NCBI GenBank assembly: GCA_031550535.1
Contig: JAVBOM010000028.1
Location: 1-64,000 of the forward strand
Source: Avichristensenella sp031550535
GTDB taxonomy: Bacteria; Bacillota; Clostridia; Christensenellales; Aristaeellaceae
DNA length: 64,000 nucleotides
Direction: 5' to 3'
Shown here piece by piece: positions 59,744 to 64,000 of this stretch (position 1 is the first letter of the stretch; each line of letters starts with the position of its first letter). The notes under the pieces are model-generated. The model was not told the origin of the DNA. It saw only the letters and a program-made list of their open reading frames with translations, and did not search any database. Position numbers and translations under genes: made by a program.

Positions 59744-59984
59744 GGTGGCTCGCTTTCTTGGAGGTTTTCCTCCGGCTTGTGCAAGATTCGAGAACGTTGG
59801 CGAAGCTGACAGGGCGCAAGTATTGCCACACGGGGCAGGGGTAGGCAATGGCCGTCCGTGGCGTTGATTGTGTTGCTGTGCCCGCGTAACGGGGCGGACG
59901 CGCGATGCGCGCCCCTGCGGCTGTGAGCCACCAGCCATGCCCGTTTTCAATGGCTTTTCATGAAACCTGTCGCAAAGCTGATAC

Positions 59985-60185
59985 GGAGAGCAGCGCCGAA
60001 AAGAAACAGAAAGAACCCTCTCGCCCAGAGGCGAAAATAACGGGAGTCCAGAGGGATGTGCGCCGCATTCCGCCCGGGGGGTATGGCGGCGCACATCGGT
60101 TTTCATACAGAGCGCACTTTGTGCGCGACAATATGAAAACCCGGACGAAATCCCTTTGCAGGGTCTGGGATGGAGTCCCAGCGTT
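59985..60185. repeat. MITE-like hairpin block between mnmE and the serine hydrolase gene
   Basis: Three stable hairpins: GATGTGCGCCGC…GCGGCGCACATC (60055-60097), GGTTTTCATA…TATGAAAACC with inner GCGCAC/GTGCGC (60098-60141) and CTGGGA-tggag-TCCCAG (60165-60182). Such blocks recur in clostridial genomes as non-autonomous repeats. No gene is seen in 59744-60207. Confidence 0.6.
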
Positions 60186-60207
60186 CCCTTCTTCCCCGTC
60201 CCGCCCT

Positions 60208-61662
60208 TCACTTCCCCACGCAAAAATCCCGGAACACCGCGTCGATGACGCTTTCGTCCGCGTCCTCGCCGGTGATCTCGCCGAGCGCGCGGAGGGCCTC
60301 CGCGGCGTCCACGGCGGCGAGGTCCACGGGCAGGCCGTCGCGGAGCGTTCCCGCCATGGCGTCCAGTGCGGCGGCTGCGCGGGCGGCAGCGTCCACGTGG
60401 CGGGCCTCGGTCAGGAGGGCGTCGCCGGCGTGCGCCTGGGCGGCGGCGGCGGCAATCCGGGCGCGCAGCGCGTCCACGCCCTCGCCGGTCCGCGCGGAGA
60501 TCGTGATGTCATGCGCGATATCCAGCACGGGCGGCAAATCGGACTTGTTGAGCACGACCAGGCGCGCCTGCCCCTCCGTTTCGGCGAGCAGCGCGGCGTC
60601 CTCGGGCGCGAGGGGGAGGGAGGCGTCCAGCACGATGAGCAACAAATCGGCGGCGGCGATGGCGCGCCTTGCGCGCTCAATCCCGATGCTCTCGGCCTCA
60701 CCGCCCGCGTCGCGCAGGCCCGCCGTGTCGGTCAGGTTCACGCGGACACCGTCCAGCAGCATGTGGCCGTGCACCGCGTCGCGCGTGGTGCCGGGCTGCG
60801 CGGTGACGATGGCGCGGTCCTCGCCGAGCAGGGCGTTGAGAAGCGAGCTCTTGCCCACGTTCGGCTTGCCCGCGAGCACGACGGACAGCCCCGTCTCCAG
60901 CACGCGGCCCCGCCGGGCGTTGCACGCGGCGCGCAACTCCGCCGCGAGGGCGTCCGCGCTCCGGATCAGAGAATCCGCCGTGGGCGCTTCGTCGATCTCG
61001 TCCGGGAAGTCCGTGCAGGCGGCAATTTCGGCCAGCATGGCGGTGAGCCGCCCGCGCGCGGCCTGAATTTTGACCGATACCGCGCCGTCCATCTGCCGGA
61101 GGGCCGCGCGGGCCGCCGCCTCGCCCGTCGCGCCGATGAGCCGCATGGCGGCCTCGGCCTGGGCCAGGTCGATGCGGCCGTTCTCAAACGCGCGGCGGGT
61201 AAACTCGCCGGGCATGGCCGGACGGGCGCCCAGGGAGAGCACGGCATCCAGCACGCGGCGGCAGGCCGTATCCCCGCCGTGGCAGTGGAACTCCACGACA
61301 TCCTCGCGCGTGTACGAGCGCGGCGCGCGCATCAGCACGGCCATGGCCTCGTCGAGCGTCTCGCCCTGATGAACGATGCGCCCGTGCGTGAGGCGGTGGC
61401 TCTCCCGGGGCGCGGGGGTGAACAGCGCGCGCAGGATGGCTTCGGCGGCGGGGCCGCTGACGCGAAGGATGGCAATGCCGGCGGTGCCGGGCGCGGTGGC
61501 GACGGCGGCGATGGTGTCGGGGTGGGGAGAGTGGGCGTTGGATGGGAAATCCGTGTCCGCGCTTTGGGCCGCGGTGCCGCGATTGCTCTCTCCGGCGCGT
61601 TGGGCGGGATGGCCGCAGGAGGGCACGGCATTGCCGGGGATCACCCCGCCGCGCCCGGGCAT
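60208..61662 (-). CDS. mnmE: MnmE (TrmE), tRNA U34 modification GTPase
   Basis: A 484-residue GTPase that with MnmG modifies wobble uridine-34 in several tRNAs. Domains: the folate-binding N-domain (DTIAAVATAPGTAGIAILRVSGPAA…REDVVEFHCHGGDTACRR), a helical domain and an embedded G domain (GKPNVGKSSLLNALLGEDRAIVTAQPGTTRD, DTAGLRD, NKSD). The C-terminal FCVGK carries the conserved C(I/V)GK. About 45 residues precede the DTIAAVAT start of the domain without similarity to known MnmE; ATG 61662 is chosen because GAGGGTGGGCGGA lies just before it. It follows ychF with an overlap of the possible start region. Confidence 0.92.
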   Translation of the reverse strand: MPGRGGVIPGNAVPSCGHPAQRAGESNRGTAAQSADTDFPSNAHSPHPDTIAAVATAPGTAGIAILRVSGPAAEAILRALFTPAPRESHRLTHGRIVHQGETLDEAMAVLMRAPRSYTREDVVEFHCHGGDTACRRVLDAVLSLGARPAMPGEFTRRAFENGRIDLAQAEAAMRLIGATGEAAARAALRQMDGAVSVKIQAARGRLTAMLAEIAACTDFPDEIDEAPTADSLIRSADALAAELRAACNARRGRVLETGLSVVLAGKPNVGKSSLLNALLGEDRAIVTAQPGTTRDAVHGHMLLDGVRVNLTDTAGLRDAGGEAESIGIERARRAIAAADLLLIVLDASLPLAPEDAALLAETEGQARLVVLNKSDLPPVLDIAHDITISARTGEGVDALRARIAAAAAQAHAGDALLTEARHVDAAARAAAALDAMAGTLRDGLPVDLAAVDAAEALRALGEITGEDADESVIDAVFRDFCVGK

Positions 61663-61681
61663 CCCATTCCGCCCACCCTCG

Positions 61682-62779
61682 CTACACATTGAACCGGAAC
61701 AGCGTCACGTCGCCGTCCTTCATGACATACTCGCGGCCCTCGGAGCGGACGAGGCCCTGCTCCTTGCAGGCGGGCATGCCGCCCTTTTCGACCAGCGTCT
61801 CATAGGGGACGATCTCGGCGCGGATGAAGCCGCGCTCAAAGTCCGTGTGAATCTTGCCCGCCGCCTGCGGGGCCTTGGTGCCGTTTTTGATCGTCCAGGC
61901 ACGGACCTCGTCCGGCCCGGAGGTGAGGAACGAGATCAGCCCGAGCAGCGTGTAGCTGGCCTCGACCAGACGGTCCAGGCCCGAACGCGCGATGCCGAGC
62001 TCGCGGAGGAACTCCGTTTTCTCCGCCGGGTCGAGCTGGGCGATTTCCTCCTCCACGCGGGCGGAGATGACGAGCACCTCGGCGCCCTCCTTCGCCGCCA
62101 TCGCGCGGATCGCGGTGACGCCGGGGATCTGGTCCTCGGGCGTACCAAGCATGTCCTCCCCGATGTTGACGGCGTAGAGCACGGGCTTTACCGTCAGCAG
62201 GAACCAATCGCGCACGATGGCGCGCTGCTCGTCGGTCAAGGGGCAGGTGCGCGCGGGCTGCTCGCCCTCCAGGTGTGTGACGAGCAGGTCGGCTGTCTCG
62301 GCCTCGTCGGCGTAGCGTTTCTCGCCCGACTTGATCATCTTGCGCGCGCGGTCGCCGCGCCTCGTCACGGTGTCCAGATCCGCGAGGATCAGTTCCAGGT
62401 TGACCGTCTCGATGTCCGACACCGGGTCGATGCGGCCGTCCACGTGGACGATGTTCTCGTCCTCAAAGCAGCGGACAACGTGGACGATGGCGTCCACCTC
62501 GCGGATGTGCGAGAGGAACTTGTTGCCCAGGCCCTCGCCCCGGCTGGCCCCGCGCACGAGGCCCGCGATATCGACAAATTCGATGACCGCGGGGGTGGTT
62601 TTCTTCGGGCTGTACATTTCGGTCAGGCGGGCGAGGCGCTCATCCGGCACGGGCACCACGCCGGTATTCGGCTCAATGGTGCAGAATGGATAGTTGGCGG
62701 CCTCCGCGCCCGCCTGCGTGATGGCGTTGAACAGCGTGCTCTTGCCGACGTTCGGCAGGCCCACGACTCCTAACTTCAT
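61682..62779 (-). CDS. ychF: YchF, redox-regulated ATPase (Obg-like)
   Basis: A 365-residue P-loop protein of the YchF/OLA1 branch, which prefers ATP to GTP. G1 VGLPNVGKSTLFNAIT, G3 DIAGLVRGASRGEGLGNKFL, NIGEDM in place of the G4 NKxD box, and the C-terminal TGS domain (GLISFLTSGPDEVRAWTIKNGTKAPQAAGKIHTDFERGFIRAEIVPYETLVE). It is thought to affect ribosome and stress functions. ATG 62779 follows AAAAGAGGGG; an R1 copy lies in its leader. mnmE follows on the same strand, so the two share one transcript. Confidence 0.97.
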   Translation of the reverse strand: MKLGVVGLPNVGKSTLFNAITQAGAEAANYPFCTIEPNTGVVPVPDERLARLTEMYSPKKTTPAVIEFVDIAGLVRGASRGEGLGNKFLSHIREVDAIVHVVRCFEDENIVHVDGRIDPVSDIETVNLELILADLDTVTRRGDRARKMIKSGEKRYADEAETADLLVTHLEGEQPARTCPLTDEQRAIVRDWFLLTVKPVLYAVNIGEDMLGTPEDQIPGVTAIRAMAAKEGAEVLVISARVEEEIAQLDPAEKTEFLRELGIARSGLDRLVEASYTLLGLISFLTSGPDEVRAWTIKNGTKAPQAAGKIHTDFERGFIRAEIVPYETLVEKGGMPACKEQGLVRSEGREYVMKDGDVTLFRFNV

Positions 62780-62807
62780 GGTGTTGCCCCTCTTTTCCTT
62801 ATATGAC

Positions 62808-62892
62808 GGCGGCACGGATTTGAAAAATCGGGCGCGGTGGGGATTCCTCAAATCCACGCCATCAAAGGGATTTCGACAGAAATCCCCGCCGC
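62808..62892 (-). repeat. R1 repeat, copy 18, extended form
   Basis: Sense orientation on minus. Between hairpins I and II lies an extra hairpin GGCGTGGATTT…GATTCCCCACCGCGCC. The element starts about 8 nt after the predicted transcription start of ychF. Confidence 0.88.
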
Positions 62893-62906
62893 TCTATTAG
62901 GAGATC

Positions 62907-62936
62907 ATTATAGCCTGTGCGGGGGGCGGGGCGCAA
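62907..62936 (-). promoter_or_regulatory. Promoter of the ychF-mnmE operon
   Basis: On minus TTGCGC (62931-62936), an 18-nt spacer and TATAAT (62907-62912). Transcription would begin next to R1 copy 18. Confidence 0.75.
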
Positions 62937-63067
62937 GGGCGATTGTGGGGTTCGCGGGGAAACGCGCGGGCGGCGCTTGCGCGGGGCGGCTGACAGGTTG
63001 CCTCCGCGCCCTTGCATTTTCGTGACATTCGTGTTTTTCTGCTTTTCCGGAGGATATTTTTCAGGAC

Positions 63068-63147
63068 GGTAGCGCCGATTAGGAAAGTCGGGCGCGGTGG
63101 GGATTCCCCAACCCGCGCCGTCAAGGGGATTCCGTCAGGAATCCCTA
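63068..63147 (-). repeat. R1 repeat, copy 19, extended form
   Basis: Sense orientation on minus. Its 5' bases TAGGGATTCC supply the TAG stop of the 63145-63645 gene. The middle hairpin is a perfect pairing (GGCGCGGGTT-ggggaa-TCCCCACCGCGCC region). Confidence 0.88.
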
Positions 63148-63645
63148 TTTCTTTTTATAGCACGTCAGAATTTGCGGCAGGAGCGGCTCAATGTCCGGCA
63201 CGAGAACCTTGTCGCAATAGGCGGCCACATAGTGCCCCTCCATGCCGGTATACACCAGGACCGCCGAACGCGGCCCGTCGTTCTCGTAGGTGACGAGAAT
63301 GGCCGACCAGCCGATACCCTCGGCCTGGAGGTCCACCGCACGCTCGTTCAGACGCTTTCCCCAGCCGCTCTTGATCCGCGAGCACATCCTGTTCTTCATC
63401 GTGTCGATGTCCTTCAAAGTGGCCGCGTGCTTGATGTTGAGCGTCATGCCCAAGGCATCCGAGCCGATGAGCGTATCGTTGAAGTCCGAACGGTTCCACA
63501 GCGCGCTCCGGACGCGCTCGATGCCAAGGAGCGCGTAGGTGGCCTGGAGGGTTCCCTTCGCTTTGTGAGACGTGATGTACAGCGTGGGCAGCGCGATTGC
63601 GGAGATGACAATGCAGCCGATAACGATGATCCCAAGTGGTCCCAT
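63145..63645 (-). CDS. Hypothetical membrane-anchored protein
   Basis: A 166-residue protein with an N-terminal membrane span (GIIVIGCIVISAIALPTLYIT) and a soluble outer or inner part with no motif I recognise. Its C-terminal block (GWSAILVTYENDGPRSAVLVYTGMEGHYVAAYCDKVLVPDIEPLL) looks like an alpha/beta sensor or ligand-binding fold. AAAGGGG precedes ATG 63645. The stop TAG lies in R1 copy 19, and a further R1 copy lies in its leader. Function is unknown. Confidence 0.7.
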   Translation of the reverse strand: MGPLGIIVIGCIVISAIALPTLYITSHKAKGTLQATYALLGIERVRSALWNRSDFNDTLIGSDALGMTLNIKHAATLKDIDTMKNRMCSRIKSGWGKRLNERAVDLQAEGIGWSAILVTYENDGPRSAVLVYTGMEGHYVAAYCDKVLVPDIEPLLPQILTCYKKK

Positions 63646-63667
63646 AGCAAGCAGCCCCTTTCTCGAT

Positions 63668-63748
63668 GGCGGCGCTGATTTGAAAAATCGGGCGTTGCGG
63701 GGATTTACAAATCCACGCCATCAAGGGATTTCGAAAGAAATCCCTACC
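63668..63748 (-). repeat. R1 repeat, copy 20, extended form
   Basis: Sense orientation on minus, in the leader of the 63145-63645 gene. A TATACT-type -10 (63789-63794) lies upstream. The three-hairpin architecture is kept. Confidence 0.88.
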
Positions 63749-63856
63749 CTCGCCGTTGTTCGCGGGTTTTTGCGCGGCGCGCATACAAAAGTATAGTGCT
63801 CGGAAAGGGAAAAGTCTTACACTGGCAGTGGAGTTTTGATGGAAGTTTTTCGGCAG

Positions 63857-63888
63857 GATCGCCGGGGTGGGTGCCAGCCCCGGCGATC
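63857..63888 (-). terminator. Hairpin after the truncated gene
   Basis: GATCGCCGGGG-N10-CCCCGGCGATC, 30 nt downstream of the stop at 63917. It has no perfect T-run but is the only strong stem here. Confidence 0.65.
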
Positions 63889-63916
63889 CCGCGCGTGCCA
63901 CCCGCGCCCTACATCC

Positions 63917-64000
63917 CTAGGGCAACACCGCACAGTCGAGCACGCTGTCCTCGCGGATCTTTCCGCGCTGCTCTGTGTCGCTCTTTCGGTCGCCGTAGCG
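63917..64000 (-). CDS. C-terminal fragment of an unidentified protein
   Basis: An open frame of 27 residues (ending EDSVLDCAVLP) from the window edge to TAG 63917, with a hairpin 30 nt downstream. The 5' part is outside the window. The frame choice follows the absence of stops and the position of the hairpin, so the call is tentative. Confidence 0.4.
   Translation of the reverse strand, partial: RYGDRKSDTEQRGKIREDSVLDCAVLP

Noticed and set aside
59905..62773. Plus-strand frames of 595 and 465 codons over mnmE and ychF
   Set aside because: Antisense shadows of GC-rich conserved genes; no family features.

Overview
The window is a GC-rich chromosomal segment of a Gram-positive, clostridial-type bacterium. 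The lineage is inferred from gene content: a SCIFF ranthipeptide precursor with its radical-SAM maturase, the yerC-pcrA-ligA cluster, a long-form ribosome hibernation factor, CIRCE-controlled groES-groEL, a PuuR/XRE-cupin regulator beside potABCD, and Shine-Dalgarno sites close to AGGAGG. The high GC and secreted sugar- and polymer-handling proteins would suit a gut or rumen Clostridia/Christensenellales-like organism, but the family cannot be fixed from sequence alone. I see no rRNA, tRNA, CRISPR array, integrase, transposase or prophage.

Layout. 1-1.2 kb: end of an unknown gene and two tandem zinc-ribbon paralogues. 1.2-6.9 kb (minus strand): a molybdenum/tungsten operon behind a probable Moco riboswitch (methyltransferase, FmdE protein, MolABC-like ABC transporter, mobB), then a secreted cyclophilin. 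7.0-9.9 kb: NTPase, GNAT, a TIM-barrel-like protein, a 27-residue membrane peptide and a coiled-coil protein. 10.0-14.6 kb: potABCD with its regulator and two operator-like palindromes. 14.8-16.7 kb: a 196-nt structured RNA and the SCIFF locus. 16.8-22.5 kb: MATE exporter, GH38 alpha-mannosidase, nucleotidyltransferase-like protein. 22.5-30.4 kb: a second copy of the structured RNA, then yerC-pcrA-ligA, a nuclease-helicase and a small kinase. 30.5-37.1 kb: MFS transporter, metallopeptidase-like protein, beta-propeller protein, Gfo/Idh oxidoreductase, HAD phosphatase, sugar-nucleotidyltransferase. 37.2-46.2 kb: peptidoglycan-binding protein, serine hydrolase, DegV, amino-acid ABC transporter, hpf, a chagasin-like inhibitor, HdeD-like protein. 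46.4-53.8 kb: class A PBP, LacI regulator, mutY, groES-groEL. 54.2-64 kb: a two-hydrolase secreted fusion, flavodoxin-like reductase, XRE-TPR regulator, serine hydrolase, mnmE-ychF and a small membrane-anchored protein.

The most unusual content lies between the genes. A roughly 58-bp two-hairpin element, called R1 here, occurs about twenty times in 64 kb. Nearly every copy is in the same orientation relative to transcription, in 5' leaders, intercistronic gaps or just after stop codons. Its first bases supply the stop codon of several genes. One copy extends a protein by about 12 residues. One copy sits inside the second structured RNA. One copy is split by another repeat (R2). The two structured RNAs (14799-14994 plus; 22477-22729 minus) each have a consensus-like promoter, an intrinsic terminator and a compensatory closing helix, and have the same length once R1 is removed. 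They look like a paralogous 6S-type pair.
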